Assembly (NCBI RefSeq): GCF_000525995.1
Contig: NZ_AODL01000021.1
Location: 1-64,000, forward strand
DNA: 64,000 nt
Reading direction: 5' to 3'
From: Paenilisteria riparia FSL S10-1204
GTDB taxonomy: Bacteria > Bacillota > Bacilli > Lactobacillales > Listeriaceae
The position numbers were made by a program, and so were the translations under genes. Shown piece after piece: positions 39,908-49,939 of the stretch (position 1 is its first letter; every line of letters starts with the position of its first letter). Under the pieces are notes generated by a model that was not told the origin of the DNA, ran no database searches, and was given only the letters and a program-made list of their open reading frames with translations.

Positions 39908-41158
39908 TTAATAGTCTAACAAACTTAAAACTTCTTCATCACCAGGCTCAAACGTTAAATACTGCGCTAACACTTGCTCTGACTTCGCAACGTCACCATC
40001 TTCTCGCAAGAACAAACCATATTCTTTTAAGAAAGTAGCATTGTTTGCAAAATGTGGGTAAGCAAGGTCATAGCTTTCTTTTGCTTTATTATAATTATCT
40101 AGTTCCTGATATGCAACACTTACGTCCCAAAAAATTTGCGGCTCCGTTAAAATTTCTTGTTCAAGCGACTCCACCAACTCAACAATACCTTCATAATCAG
40201 CTTTTTTCAGCAAAATCTTGTTCACTTCTAAAATCGCATCAATGAACTCTGGGTCAAGTGCAATCGCCTGACGGAAATAATGTTCCGCATCTTTTGCCTG
40301 GTCGTTTTTCCAAGCCAATTTTCCAGCTTCTAAAAATAGTTCTTTATTGAATTCATCTTGTTTTAAACCATCTGCCAATGCTTGTAGCGCCTTGTCTGGC
40401 TCACCGTTTTCCTCATAGCTCTTGGCCAAATACGTGTATAGCGTCGTAAATCCAGGGTCATGTTCTTTCAAATGTTCCAGCGCATGAATCGCCTTCGTGT
40501 AATCTTTCGCTTGATAACTCGTCAAACCAAGACCGAATAACGTATTCACATCTTCTTGTTCAGCTAGCGCCTTCTCGTAATACGTAATCGCCTCTTCAAA
40601 AGCACCACTGCTCGCTAAGCTTTCCGCAATTCGCTCATAAATCTGGCTTCCCGCAAACTCCGTCACGCCCGCATCAAGCACTGCCTGATAACTTTGCACC
40701 GCCGAAGCAAACCGCGCAGTCGATAAATAAAACTCGCCTAATGCAAAATCAATGACTGGCTCATTTGGCAATAGCGCTTTAGCTTGTTCTAACTTCGCTT
40801 CTGTCACCTCATGAAGTCCTTGCATTTGATATAAGTCGGCAAGTACGAGCAAACTCTCCGGATACGCATCATCTTGTTCGTTTACTTGCTCCAAATACTC
40901 CATTGCACCTTCGATATCATCCTTTTCAATCGCAACTTCCGCCGCACGAACGAGCAATTCACCCTCATCTTTATATTTCGCCAATAATAATTCATATAAA
41001 TCCTCTGCTTCTTCGAGAAATCCAAGTTGAAATAACTGCTCCGCCAACCAATATTGTTCCTCATCCGTCCCATTTTGCAATGCTTGTTGGAAATATTTCT
41101 GCGCCTCTGGCAAATTTTCTTGCTCCAAAGCCACTAACATCTGCTCTGCATATTTCAT
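39908..41158 (-). CDS. Tetratricopeptide repeat protein (YpiA-like)
   Basis: 416 residues made almost wholly of TPR helices, about 11 repeats by eye. Clear ones include DGAMEYLEQVNEQDDAYPESLLVLADLYQ-type units, FEEAITYYEKALAEQ and KDAEHYFRQAIALDPEFIDAI. Strongly acidic, without signal peptide. It should be a cytoplasmic scaffold; partners are unknown. B. subtilis YpiA sits in the same place beside YpiB. It is separated from aroA by a terminator and lies 34 bases before reoY. Confidence 0.88.
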   Translation of the reverse strand: MKYAEQMLVALEQENLPEAQKYFQQALQNGTDEEQYWLAEQLFQLGFLEEAEDLYELLLAKYKDEGELLVRAAEVAIEKDDIEGAMEYLEQVNEQDDAYPESLLVLADLYQMQGLHEVTEAKLEQAKALLPNEPVIDFALGEFYLSTARFASAVQSYQAVLDAGVTEFAGSQIYERIAESLASSGAFEEAITYYEKALAEQEDVNTLFGLGLTSYQAKDYTKAIHALEHLKEHDPGFTTLYTYLAKSYEENGEPDKALQALADGLKQDEFNKELFLEAGKLAWKNDQAKDAEHYFRQAIALDPEFIDAILEVNKILLKKADYEGIVELVESLEQEILTEPQIFWDVSVAYQELDNYNKAKESYDLAYPHFANNATFLKEYGLFLREDGDVAKSEQVLAQYLTFEPGDEEVLSLLDY

Positions 41159-41260
41159 TGTTCATACTCCTCACATCTATCCCATTTCGTAGGCTTATTA
41201 TAACCAAAAGGTCAAAACAAGTCAAACAGTCTTTCTTATTTTCCTGATTTTATACCAAAC

Positions 41261-41286
41261 AAAAACGCATGCAAAATTTGCACACG
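41261..41286 (-). terminator. Terminator of the aro-hisC-tyrA cluster
   Basis: Minus strand CGTGTGCAAA and TTTGCATGCG pair (two wobble pairs), followed by TTTTT, just after the aroA stop. It separates the biosynthetic cluster from the TPR gene. Confidence 0.8.
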
Positions 41287-41294
41287 CCCTGCCT

Positions 41295-42572
41295 CTACTT
41301 ATATAAAGAAGTTACATCATCAAAAAAGCTCGGATACGAAACATTAATTGCTTCTGCATTTTCTAATGTAACATCAGAATCTGCTAGCAAGGCTGCGATT
41401 TGTAGCATCATTCCCATGCGATGATCCCCGTAACTTTGGACAGTCGCACCGTGTAATGTTTGGTTGCCTTCGATAACCATGCCATCGTCGGTTCCAACGA
41501 GCGCCACACCCATTTTGGAAAGTTCCGTAACCACTGCATCAATCCGATTTGTTTCTTTTACTTTTAGCTCTTCGGCATCTTTAATAACGGTTTTCCCAGT
41601 TGCTTGCGATGCTAGTAGCGCAATGACTGGCAGTTCATCGATGAGGCGTGGAATAATATCGCCGCCAATTTCAATGCCTTTTAAATCACTTGTTTCTACA
41701 ATGACTGTCCCAGCGGGTTCATCCCCTGCCTTACTCGTCTGCTCCACCGTGATTTTACCGCCCATTTCTTTGACAACATCAATAATACCCGTTCTTGTTG
41801 GGTTGAGGCCCACATTTTCAAGCCGAATTTTGCTATTAGGAATGATTAGACCCGCCACAATGAAAAATGCTGCGGAAGAAATATCACCTGGAACAACTAC
41901 ATTTTGTCCTTGGAATTCTTGGCCACCATTGATACGAATCGTTAAGCCCTCCGTTATAATCGTACCACCAAATTGACGAATCATCTGCTCGGTATGGTCG
42001 CGCGTTTTTTCTTTTTCAATAATCGTCGTTTCTCCGTCTGCCTGAAGTGCCGCAAAAATAATTGCGCTCTTCACTTGAGCACTGGCAACTGGTAGCCTAT
42101 ACGTCATCGGTTGTAGCTTCGTTCCTGTTACTTTCACCGGAGCAAAATTTGCATCTTTCGCTTCAAAAATGGCACCCATTTCGCGTAATGGCAACATCAC
42201 ACGACCCATTGGACGTTTCGCAATCGACGCATCACCTTCTAATGTAGCATCAAACGGACGTCCCGCTAAAATACCTAACATTAAACGAATCGTCGTACCC
42301 GAATTCCCAACGTCAAGCGTCGCATCCGGCCGTTTCAATCCGTCCCAACCCGTGCCGTGCACCACAATCTTGTCCTGAAATTCCTCAATCGGAACACCTA
42401 GCGCTCGAAAAACACCAATCGTACTTAAACAGTCTTCCCCTTTCAAGAAATTGCTCACCGTTGTTGTCCCGTTCGCTAAAGCACCGAACATAATACTGCG
42501 ATGCGAAATCGATTTATCTCCAGGAACCCGAATTGTCCCGTTCAAACCTTGCTTATTGGTTACTAACTGCAT
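41295..42572 (-). CDS. aroA: 3-phosphoshikimate 1-carboxyvinyltransferase (EPSP synthase)
   Basis: Sixth step of the shikimate pathway: shikimate-3-phosphate plus PEP to EPSP. 425 residues. [18 protein letters not shown] holds the substrate-binding lysine, serine and arginine; [17 protein letters not shown] and [15 protein letters not shown] are the PEP site; the late [16 protein letters not shown] is also conserved. Called aroE in older Listeria naming. Last gene of aroC-aroB-aroH-hisC-tyrA-aroA, 12 bases after tyrA. Confidence 0.96.
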   Translation of the reverse strand: MQLVTNKQGLNGTIRVPGDKSISHRSIMFGALANGTTTVSNFLKGEDCLSTIGVFRALGVPIEEFQDKIVVHGTGWDGLKRPDATLDVGNSGTTIRLMLGILAGRPFDATLEGDASIAKRPMGRVMLPLREMGAIFEAKDANFAPVKVTGTKLQPMTYRLPVASAQVKSAIIFAALQADGETTIIEKEKTRDHTEQMIRQFGGTIITEGLTIRINGGQEFQGQNVVVPGDISSAAFFIVAGLIIPNSKIRLENVGLNPTRTGIIDVVKEMGGKITVEQTSKAGDEPAGTVIVETSDLKGIEIGGDIIPRLIDELPVIALLASQATGKTVIKDAEELKVKETNRIDAVVTELSKMGVALVGTDDGMVIEGNQTLHGATVQSYGDHRMGMMLQIAALLADSDVTLENAEAINVSYPSFFDDVTSLYK

Positions 42573-42584
42573 CGTAATCCTCCC

Positions 42585-43685
42585 TCAAAAATGACATTGG
42601 TAATGGCTATACTTTTCAATACAGCGTTTTGCACGTTCGCGGTCCTTCTCATTTTGGAACGTAATTTGCAAAATCCCCATAATATCTTCCCGCGTTTCTA
42701 AAATTTTAATATTAATCAAGCTGATTTCTTCCTGCGCCAAGAATCCTGTCACTTCCGAAATCACACCAGGATAATCTGGCACATCGACAAATAAGTCGTA
42801 AAAAGATGGAATCGCGCCTTCCTGATGCACCGGCAACGAATCCCGAAACTCTTTTGCCGTATCGAAAAAATGATGAATCGCCGTCGCGTCTTCTTTTTCC
42901 AGCATCACCAGCGCCTCATTCATACTATCACGCCAGTTCTCAAGCAGTTCGCGCAATGCCTCTTTATTCGAAAGCGAAATATCCGTCCACATCGTCGGAT
43001 CAGAAGAAGCAATCCGCGTAATATCTCGAAACCCCCCCGCCGCTAGTCGAAAAGCCACTGGATGTTTTTGCGTAAAATCACTCGTCTGATTCACAAGGGC
43101 CGCGGCCACAATATGCGGTAAATGGCTAAGCATTCCGGTAATCGTATCATGCTCTACAGCTGACAACTCTAAGAATTTCGCGTTGGTTCCTTCCAGCCAC
43201 ACTCGTAAATCTGCTACATGCTTCGGATTCTCACCCTCACTTGGCGTAAACAAATAATACGCATTCTCAAATAACAACGATTTAGCCGCTGTCACACCGC
43301 TCTTATGAGAACCCGCCATCGGATGCCCACCAATAAACACATGTCCTAATGCTTGAACAGCCGTCGCTTGTTCCATCACACGTTGCTTCGTGCTACCCGT
43401 ATCAGTAATAATAACATTCTCCTTCAACACATACGAAGGTAATTCCGCTAAGAAGCGCTCCGTTTGCTGCACTGGACAACAAAAAACAAGTAAATCCGCG
43501 CGCGACACAACATCCGATAAATTCGTTGTACCTTCATCAATAATACCAAGTGAATCTCCTGATAAAATCGTTTGTTCCGAAATATCAACACCGATAATAT
43601 GCGCCTGTGGATGTTTCGCACGAATACAAAGTGCAATCGACCCGCCAATTAGGCCAAGTCCAACAATAACGACTGTTCCTCTCAT
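42585..43685 (-). CDS. tyrA: Prephenate dehydrogenase
   Basis: 366 residues. NAD-dependent oxidation of prephenate to 4-hydroxyphenylpyruvate, for tyrosine. The NAD loop is VVIVGLGLIGGSIAL, the catalytic region FIGGHPMAGSHKSGV, and the tail from about residue 290 (VPDYPGVISEVTGFLAQEEISLINIKI) is an ACT domain, likely for feedback control by tyrosine. It lies between hisC (13 bases) and aroA (12 bases). Confidence 0.95.
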   Translation of the reverse strand: MRGTVVIVGLGLIGGSIALCIRAKHPQAHIIGVDISEQTILSGDSLGIIDEGTTNLSDVVSRADLLVFCCPVQQTERFLAELPSYVLKENVIITDTGSTKQRVMEQATAVQALGHVFIGGHPMAGSHKSGVTAAKSLLFENAYYLFTPSEGENPKHVADLRVWLEGTNAKFLELSAVEHDTITGMLSHLPHIVAAALVNQTSDFTQKHPVAFRLAAGGFRDITRIASSDPTMWTDISLSNKEALRELLENWRDSMNEALVMLEKEDATAIHHFFDTAKEFRDSLPVHQEGAIPSFYDLFVDVPDYPGVISEVTGFLAQEEISLINIKILETREDIMGILQITFQNEKDRERAKRCIEKYSHYQCHF

Positions 43686-43698
43686 CTTCCAAAACCCC

Positions 43699-44784
43699 TT
43701 ACTTCACTAATTGTTGTAACAACGCAATAACCGCCGCATTATCTGCTTTCGTGCCCACTGTAATCCGCACTGCTCTTGGAAAGCCTAAAGCCGAACCAGA
43801 ACGCACAATATAGCCATTCTTCTCTAAATAACGAAAGACTTCATCGGCTGGTAACCCAATATCCACCAAAACAAAATTGCCTTGCGCTGGATACACGTGC
43901 ACACCCTCATTTGCCGCCGCAAAATCCTCATATTGCTTTCTGCCTGCCGCATTTTCCGCACGACAGGAAGCAATAAACGCATCATCCTTCAACGCGATTT
44001 GTGCTAATTTTTGACCAAGTGTTGTTGTATTAAACGGCGGTCTGACGATATTAATTTGGCTAATAACGGCTTGGTTCGCCACACCATAACCAACGCGCGA
44101 ACTTGCCAAACCGTAAATTTTACTAAATGTCCGCGTAATAATCAAATTCGGAAATTCATGAATCAAGTGCATATGTTTTTCCGGTTGAGGAACAACATAT
44201 TCTGCATACGCCTCGTCCAAAACAACCAACACATCGCTAGGCACTTGACGTAAAAAATGAATGATTTCATCTAGTTCTATGTAATTACCAGACGGATTAT
44301 TCGGGTTGCACAACCAAACAACGCTTGTCGATGAATCGATAGAAGCTAACATTTGCGCTAAGTCATGATTGCCCGCTTCTGTCAGTGGCACTTCTCGTAG
44401 TTCCGCACCTTCAATACATGCATTTTGCCGATATTGTGGAAAAGTTGGTGTCGCCATCACCGTGCTTGTCGAAGGAGAAAGCAATGTCCGTGCTATTAAA
44501 GCAATCAATTCATCCACACCACTCGTGAAAATAAGTTCTTCTTCTTCCACATCATGATACGCCGCGACTTGCGTACGTAATTCTGTCGCCCAGCCATCTG
44601 GGTAAATTTCTAAATCTATATGAGCATCTTTCATGAACGCCGCAACTTTTGGTGAAACACCGTGCGGATTTTCATTGGAAGATAGTTTTGTAATTTCCGT
44701 TAAGCCAAGTTCGGCCATGACTTGTTCTTCGCGTTTACCGGGTTTGTAAGAATGTAGCCCCGTTAATGTTTTTTTCCACTTCAT
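43699..44784 (-). CDS. hisC: Histidinol-phosphate / aromatic amino acid aminotransferase
   Basis: 361-residue PLP enzyme. [15 protein letters not shown] at the start, [24 protein letters not shown], and the PLP lysine in [19 protein letters not shown]. In Bacillus and Listeria HisC in the aro cluster also makes tyrosine and phenylalanine, and its position between aroH and tyrA supports that dual role. The trp genes that precede hisC in B. subtilis are absent here. Confidence 0.93.
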   Translation of the reverse strand: MKWKKTLTGLHSYKPGKREEQVMAELGLTEITKLSSNENPHGVSPKVAAFMKDAHIDLEIYPDGWATELRTQVAAYHDVEEEELIFTSGVDELIALIARTLLSPSTSTVMATPTFPQYRQNACIEGAELREVPLTEAGNHDLAQMLASIDSSTSVVWLCNPNNPSGNYIELDEIIHFLRQVPSDVLVVLDEAYAEYVVPQPEKHMHLIHEFPNLIITRTFSKIYGLASSRVGYGVANQAVISQINIVRPPFNTTTLGQKLAQIALKDDAFIASCRAENAAGRKQYEDFAAANEGVHVYPAQGNFVLVDIGLPADEVFRYLEKNGYIVRSGSALGFPRAVRITVGTKADNAAVIALLQQLVK

Positions 44785-44797
44785 TTTACAATTCCTC

Positions 44798-45163
44798 CTA
44801 TTTGGCTAAATCTGGTCGTAAAACGGTTGCACCCTCTAAATAAACATGTGTGACGTCTTGTTGCGTTACATCTCCAACTTCCGCGTTGACCATCAGCCGA
44901 ATACACATCGCAAGCGCACCCGGAACTGGAATTTCCATCACACCCATAACTGGTACAAATTGAAACCCTGCCAATTCACGAATCGGTTTGGCTGGAAATG
45001 CCGCATCAATGTCGCTTGTCACTGAGACAATGACCGAAGAAATAGCCTCTGGTTCTAATTTATTAGCGATTACTATCTCCTGAAACAAGTTTGCCGAAGC
45101 CTTATAAATCGCTTCCGCTGTATTCGTTGTTACCGTTGTTGCACCTCTAATGCCTCTAATCAT
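44798..45163 (-). CDS. aroH: Chorismate mutase (AroH type)
   Basis: 121 residues, the trimeric Bacillus AroH fold. The active-site arginines are in [11 protein letters not shown] and [10 protein letters not shown], and the glutamate of the C-half is present ([16 protein letters not shown]). It converts chorismate to prephenate for TyrA and HisC. The start overlaps the end of aroB by 4 bases, so the two are translationally coupled. Confidence 0.95.
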   Translation of the reverse strand: MIRGIRGATTVTTNTAEAIYKASANLFQEIVIANKLEPEAISSVIVSVTSDIDAAFPAKPIRELAGFQFVPVMGVMEIPVPGALAMCIRLMVNAEVGDVTQQDVTHVYLEGATVLRPDLAK

Positions 45164-46251
45164 CCTTGCCCCTCCTGACTCACGCGCTTAAATGTCGCTT
45201 CAATGACATCATCCGTCACTTTTTGTATCGTAGGCTTGCCGATTTCCTCCAGCAAAACCATCGTTATTTCGTTAAATGTTGTTTTTTTGTCGTGTTTCAT
45301 ATGTTCTAATAGTACATCAAAATCAAGATTTTTTGGCAAATGAACCTCATATCCTAGCGCCGCCAGCCATTTCAACAACGCATTTTTATCGAAATCAAGG
45401 CCGAGCAACTGCTCACTCATATCTAGCGCGTAAATCATGCCAAATGTAATCGACTCACCGTGAAGCCACTTACCAAATGCACCGTAAGCCTCCATCGCAT
45501 GACCAAACGTATGACCAAAATTAAGAAATGCTCGAATACCTTGCTCCGTCTCATCTCGCGAAACAATCTCCGCCTTAATCGCAATCCCTCGCGCCAAGTA
45601 CGGTGTCAAGTCCACCTCATATAAATCACGTGGCATCTTGTAAGTCTCCATCAATTCCACAAGCATAGCCGGATCGCGGATAAGCGCATGTTTCACTAAT
45701 TCCGCAAACCCAGATCGCATTTCCCGCTCCGATAAAGTACCAAATAAAGACGTATCATAAATCACAGCTTCCGGTTGATAAAAATTTCCAACCATATTTT
45801 TGCCTAGCGGATGATTAATCGCGACTTTCCCACCAACCGCACTATCATGCGCCAGCACCGTCGTTGGCAATTGATAAAAAGCAATGCCTCGCATATACGT
45901 CGCAGCCACAAAACCACCCAAATCTCCAATCACGCCACCACCAAAAGCGACCAAGACCGATTTACGATCCAGTCCAGCCTCTATTGCTTTTGTCATCGCA
46001 TCCTCATAAACCGCAAATGTTTTCGCTTCCTCACCTGCAGGCGTCACGTAGTAGGATACCTTTTCAAGTGGAGCAAGCAGTTCATCTAATTTATTCAAAT
46101 GTACTTTCGCAACATTGGCATCCGTCATCACAAATACTTGCGAAAAACGACTAAGTTCGGACACTAAGCTCTCCGCCTGTTCATGAAGTGCGTTTTTGCT
46201 AATATAAACTGGATATACTTTATCCTTCGTCGTCACTGTGATTTCTGCCAT
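45160..46251 (-). CDS. aroB: 3-dehydroquinate synthase
   Basis: 363 residues; second step of the shikimate pathway, NAD- and zinc-dependent. The NAD/zinc region shows VLVAFGGGVIGDLGGFVAATYMRGI, QLPTTVLAHDSAVGGKVAINHPLGKN, and the zinc ligands in GFAELVKHALI and FLNFGHTFGHAMEA. It lies 2 bases after aroC and overlaps aroH by 4 bases. Confidence 0.96.
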   Translation of the reverse strand: MAEITVTTKDKVYPVYISKNALHEQAESLVSELSRFSQVFVMTDANVAKVHLNKLDELLAPLEKVSYYVTPAGEEAKTFAVYEDAMTKAIEAGLDRKSVLVAFGGGVIGDLGGFVAATYMRGIAFYQLPTTVLAHDSAVGGKVAINHPLGKNMVGNFYQPEAVIYDTSLFGTLSEREMRSGFAELVKHALIRDPAMLVELMETYKMPRDLYEVDLTPYLARGIAIKAEIVSRDETEQGIRAFLNFGHTFGHAMEAYGAFGKWLHGESITFGMIYALDMSEQLLGLDFDKNALLKWLAALGYEVHLPKNLDFDVLLEHMKHDKKTTFNEITMVLLEEIGKPTIQKVTDDVIEATFKRVSQEGQG

Positions 46252-46253
46252 CT

Positions 46254-47420
46254 TTAAAACTCCTTCGTCATAGCACGATGTTCCTCCACATGCGCGCGAA
46301 GCACATCAAAACGATCGCTATCAAATTTATCTAAAACGGCTTGGGCAACTTCCCAAGCAACAACGGCTTCAGCAACAACACTCGCTGCAGGAACCGCGCA
46401 ACTATCTGAACGTTCCACACTCGCATTAAAAACTTCCTTCGAATCAATGTCTACACTTTGCAGTGGCTTGTACAGCGTCGGAATCGGCTTCATGACACCA
46501 CGAACAACAATTGGCATCCCGTTCGTCATACCGCCTTCAAAACCACCCAAATTATTCGTCCGTCTCGTATAGCCATCTTCTTCGGACCATAAAATTTCAT
46601 CCATCACTTCACTACCTGGCTTGCGTGCCGCCTCAAAACCAACACCAAACTCTGCACCTTTAAACGCATTGATGCTCACGATGGCTTGCGCAATTTTAGC
46701 ATCTAATTTACGATCCCATTGCACGTAACTGCCTAGACCCGCTGGTACGCCACCAACAACAACTTCCACAATGCCACCAATCGTATCACCATTTTTCTTC
46801 GCGTCATCGATTTTTTGCTTCATTTCTTCTTCTTTGGCCGTATCTAAGCAACGTACTGACGATGCTTCCGAGATTTCTTGAATTTCTTTAATCGAGTAGT
46901 CCCGCGTCAATTCTGCGCGAACACCACCGATTTCGAGCACATGACCTGCCACTTCAATACCAAGTTCCGCAAGCAGCTTCTTCGCAATCGCACCTGCCGC
47001 CACACGTACCGTTGTTTCACGAGCCGAAGAACGCTCTAACACATTTCTCATATCGCGATGCCCGTACTTCATGCCACCGACCAGATCCGCGTGACCTGGA
47101 CGTGGACGGGAAACTCTGCGCGACGCCTCATTTTTCTCAGGAACAGGCTCAATGCTCATTACAGTTTCCCATTTCTTCCAATCTTTATTCTCCACAAAAA
47201 TAGCAACAGGCGAACCCATCGTTTTGCCGTGACGAATCCCTGCTGAAATCTGCGCACGATCCGTCTCAATCCGCATCCTAGCGCCGCGACCGTGACCGCC
47301 TTGACGTCTTGTCAATTCTTTATTAATATCTTCTGCTAAAAGAGGCATCCCTGCTGGTAATCCCTCAATAATTGTCGTAAGGCCTGGGCCATGCGATTCT
47401 CCCGCTGTTAAGTATCTCAT
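46254..47420 (-). CDS. aroC: Chorismate synthase
   Basis: 388 residues; final step from EPSP to chorismate, needing reduced FMN. The start [20 protein letters not shown] is diagnostic, as are [31 protein letters not shown], and [17 protein letters not shown] start at 47420, not at the open-frame limit 47447. First gene of the aroCBH-hisC-tyrA-aroA string. Upstream lies a structured repeat element that separates it from ndk. Called aroF in older Gram-positive naming. Confidence 0.96.
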   Translation of the reverse strand: MRYLTAGESHGPGLTTIIEGLPAGMPLLAEDINKELTRRQGGHGRGARMRIETDRAQISAGIRHGKTMGSPVAIFVENKDWKKWETVMSIEPVPEKNEASRRVSRPRPGHADLVGGMKYGHRDMRNVLERSSARETTVRVAAGAIAKKLLAELGIEVAGHVLEIGGVRAELTRDYSIKEIQEISEASSVRCLDTAKEEEMKQKIDDAKKNGDTIGGIVEVVVGGVPAGLGSYVQWDRKLDAKIAQAIVSINAFKGAEFGVGFEAARKPGSEVMDEILWSEEDGYTRRTNNLGGFEGGMTNGMPIVVRGVMKPIPTLYKPLQSVDIDSKEVFNASVERSDSCAVPAASVVAEAVVAWEVAQAVLDKFDSDRFDVLRAHVEEHRAMTKEF

Positions 47421-47539
47421 CTTCTCTACTTCCTTTCCATTTTTCAATCTATTAAAAACTAAAAATATTTTAGCGCTTTAAAGTGTATTTGTAATATCAT
47501 ATCATAATTCCAACCCGACGTAAACAGAAAATAACGAAA

Positions 47540-47759
47540 GAGGATGGAACATAACCCAAATAAATCGGCGACAAGCGCTCGCATTCAGGGGATGCGGCAG
47601 ACTTCCGGTTCTCACATACACCAGTATGCTCCGCTTCCGGCTTCCACCACATCCCCTGAATACAAACGCTTTCGCTCGATTTGTGTAAAGCAAAATTTTC
47701 GTCCTACCCAAAGTAAATGGCCCAGCGGTTTTGCTTTATCTTGAGTTTGTTCCAACCTC
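47540..47759 (-). repeat. Structured intergenic repeat, copy 1 (three-way-junction-like)
   Basis: Outer stem: GAGGATGGAACA (47540-47551) against TGTTCCAACCTC (47748-47759), 11 of 12 paired. Second arm: AAATCG/CGATTT enclosing AAGCG/CGCTT and, beyond it, a perfect 12-bp repeat (47583-47594 with 47650-47661). Third arm: TAAAGCAAAA (47686-47695) with TTTTGCTTTA (47729-47738), perfect. ATAAATCGGCGACAAG and TCGCTCGATTTGTGTAAAG are shared with the copy at 59940-60093. It fills the space between ndk and aroC; no protein fits. Confidence 0.75.
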
Positions 47760-47778
47760 CATCTATTCCTTATCCAGT

Positions 47779-48222
47779 TTATAACCAAACATCGATGGCT
47801 TTCTCATACGAAATCAATTCCTCTTCCTTGAAAAAAAGACCGATTTCCCGTTGCGCACTTTCCGGCGAATCCGAACCGTGAATCACATTCCGATTCATAT
47901 GTACCGCCAAATCCCCGCGCATCGTTCCTTGCTCTGCTTCTAGCGGGTTTGTTTTCCCCATCATATGACGCGCAAGTGAAATCACCTCATCACCTTCCCA
48001 AACCATTGCAAAAACTGGCCCAGACGTGATAAATGCTAATAAATCTGGAAAAAATGCTTTGCCGACATGCTCCGCATAATGTTGTTTTGCGAGCTCCTCA
48101 TCGATTTGCATGAATTTGGCGCCGACCAATTTCAGTCCTTTTTTCTCCAAGCGACTCACAATTTCACCAATAAGTCCACGCTGTACACCATCTGGTTTTA
48201 CCATTAAATACGTTCTTTCCAT
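47779..48222 (-). CDS. ndk: Nucleoside diphosphate kinase
   Basis: 147 residues. Moves phosphate between nucleoside tri- and diphosphates through a phosphohistidine. [21 protein letters not shown] is the family start; the catalytic histidine lies in [17 protein letters not shown] (near residue 115). [11 protein letters not shown] is typical of Bacillus and Listeria. It lies 13 bases after hepT, and the structured repeat follows it. Confidence 0.96.
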   Translation of the reverse strand: MERTYLMVKPDGVQRGLIGEIVSRLEKKGLKLVGAKFMQIDEELAKQHYAEHVGKAFFPDLLAFITSGPVFAMVWEGDEVISLARHMMGKTNPLEAEQGTMRGDLAVHMNRNVIHGSDSPESAQREIGLFFKEEELISYEKAIDVWL

Positions 48223-48235
48223 AGCTCATGCCTCC

Positions 48236-49201
48236 CTAGTATTTTCGTTTATCTAAAAACTGCACGATTTGCTTCAACGGTTTTAATTCTTTGGAAGGCG
48301 GGAACTCATCTAAAATTCCGATGGCCTTTTGTAAATAGGTTTCTGCAATTGCTTCTGATTTAGCGATAGCTCCTGATGCCTTAATCGTCTCAATGAACGG
48401 CGCCATATCCTCTTTCGTCGTTGTTTCTGAAATCTGACGAAGCTGCGCACGAAACGCCTTGTCTTCCATTGCAAAAAAGACAGGCAACGTCACATTTCCT
48501 TGGCGCAAGTCCTCTCCTGCAGGTTTTCCGAGCGTTTTCTCTGATCCGGTAAAATCCAATACATCATCGGTAATCTGGAAAGACATTCCCACATAATACC
48601 CGAACAAGAAAAGTTTGCGATGCCACTTCGAATCGAGCTGAGCCACAATACCGCCAAGTTCGCAACTCGCCGCAATCAATAATGCCGTTTTGCGCTTAAT
48701 GCGACGCAAATACGTCCTTACATTTTGCTCAAAATCGTATTTTGCGCGTAACTGTTCAATTTCACCAACAGCCAATTCGACCGTTACTTTCGAAAGCACT
48801 TGATGCGCCTCTAAGTTAGCAATTTTGGTCATGTATTCGAGTGATTTGGCAAATAGAAAATCGCCAGTATACATAGCCACATGGTTGCCCCACTTCGATT
48901 TAATCGTCGGCAAGCCGCGCCTGACATCCGCATCATCCACCACATCATCATGCACAATGGAAGCCATATGTATTAACTCCACCGCAACAGCCGCCTGCTC
49001 TACTTGATTCCACTGAAACTGGCCGAGCCGTGCCGTTAAACAAACAAAAATTGGCCGAATCCGCTTTCCACCAGCATTGAGCAGTTGTAACGCAGCTTCT
49101 TCCACTAGCGGTGCTTGTTCGGATTTCACAGCAAGTCGCAACTCTTCCTCGATTGCCGCTACATCCGCTTGAATATTAGAATATAGAAAATTAAGTTTCA
49201 T
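48236..49201 (-). CDS. hepT: Heptaprenyl diphosphate synthase component II (polyprenyl synthetase)
   Basis: Catalytic subunit, about 321 residues from the ATG at 49201, preceded by AGGTGGGG. The first aspartate-rich motif is HDDVVDDADVRRG and the second QITDDVLDFTGSEKTLGK; GGKRIRPIFVCLTARL holds the IPP-binding lysine-arginine. With HepS, encoded two genes upstream, it makes the side chain of menaquinone-7. Neighbours folE, hepS, menG and ndk follow the Bacillus order. Confidence 0.94.
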   Translation of the reverse strand: MKLNFLYSNIQADVAAIEEELRLAVKSEQAPLVEEAALQLLNAGGKRIRPIFVCLTARLGQFQWNQVEQAAVAVELIHMASIVHDDVVDDADVRRGLPTIKSKWGNHVAMYTGDFLFAKSLEYMTKIANLEAHQVLSKVTVELAVGEIEQLRAKYDFEQNVRTYLRRIKRKTALLIAASCELGGIVAQLDSKWHRKLFLFGYYVGMSFQITDDVLDFTGSEKTLGKPAGEDLRQGNVTLPVFFAMEDKAFRAQLRQISETTTKEDMAPFIETIKASGAIAKSEAIAETYLQKAIGILDEFPPSKELKPLKQIVQFLDKRKY

Positions 49202-49210
49202 CTGCCCCAC

Positions 49211-49925
49211 CTATTGTTCCTTCTTTTTATACCCAAAATGCGTCGCGCTTGCTCCACCACTATGCGGAACATAACGAACATGGTCAAATCCAGCCTCTTG
49301 AAACATATTTGCCAACTTCTTCATACCTGGGAAACTACGCGTTGATTCTTCTAGCCACGCATATTCTTCATAACTCTTCGCAAAAAGTTTACCCATTAAC
49401 GGCATCATATGGCGGAAATAAAAGAAGAACAACTGATTGTAACCTGGAATCGTTGGTGTGGATGTATCTAAACAAGTGAGCAAGCCACCTGGTTTTAACA
49501 CACGATACATCTCCTGTAACACCGTCATATAATCCGGAACGTTTCGCAACCCAAAACCAATCGTCACATAATCAAACGAATCATCCGCAAACGGTAATTC
49601 CATAGCATTCCCGTGCATCAACACAATGTTTTCCAGTCCCGTAGTAGTGACTTTTTCTTTTCCTACTTCTAACATGTTCTCACTGAAATCCAGCCCAATA
49701 ACCGAACCAGATGCCCCTACAGCCTCTGCCATAGTAATCGTCCAATCCGCCGTGCCACAACAAACATCAAGTGCCGACGCGCCTTCTCTCACACGCATTA
49801 ATTCCATTGTTTTCTTACGCCACTTTGCATGTAATCGGAAGCTAATCAAGCTATTCATTCGGTCATAACTTGGAGAAATTTTTTCAAATACATTGTGCAC
49901 TTTTTTGTTCTTTTGTTTCCATCAT
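49211..49925 (-). CDS. menG: Demethylmenaquinone methyltransferase, N-terminal frameshift in this sequence
   Basis: SAM-dependent methyltransferase (MenG/UbiE), last step of menaquinone synthesis, about 237 residues. [21 protein letters not shown], the SAM loop [20 protein letters not shown] and [13 protein letters not shown] are diagnostic. As given, the frame can only start at a GTG at 49900 with no ribosome site. Removing one base from the T6 run at 49901-49906 joins it to ATGATGGAAACAAAAGAAC at 49925, which has AAGGAG in front and gives the usual METKEQKVHNVF start. Confidence 0.88.
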
Positions 49926-49939
49926 TTTATCATTTCTCC

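Noticed and set aside
41464-41976. 170-codon plus-strand open frame inside aroA
   Set aside because: Antisense to conserved EPSP synthase coding sequence; Ser/Ile/Pro-rich composition typical of a shadow frame.
47502-47711. Small minus-strand open frame between aroC and ndk
   Set aside because: It lies within the structured repeat; the translation is Cys/Arg-rich, with no ribosome site, and it is not kept in the second copy.
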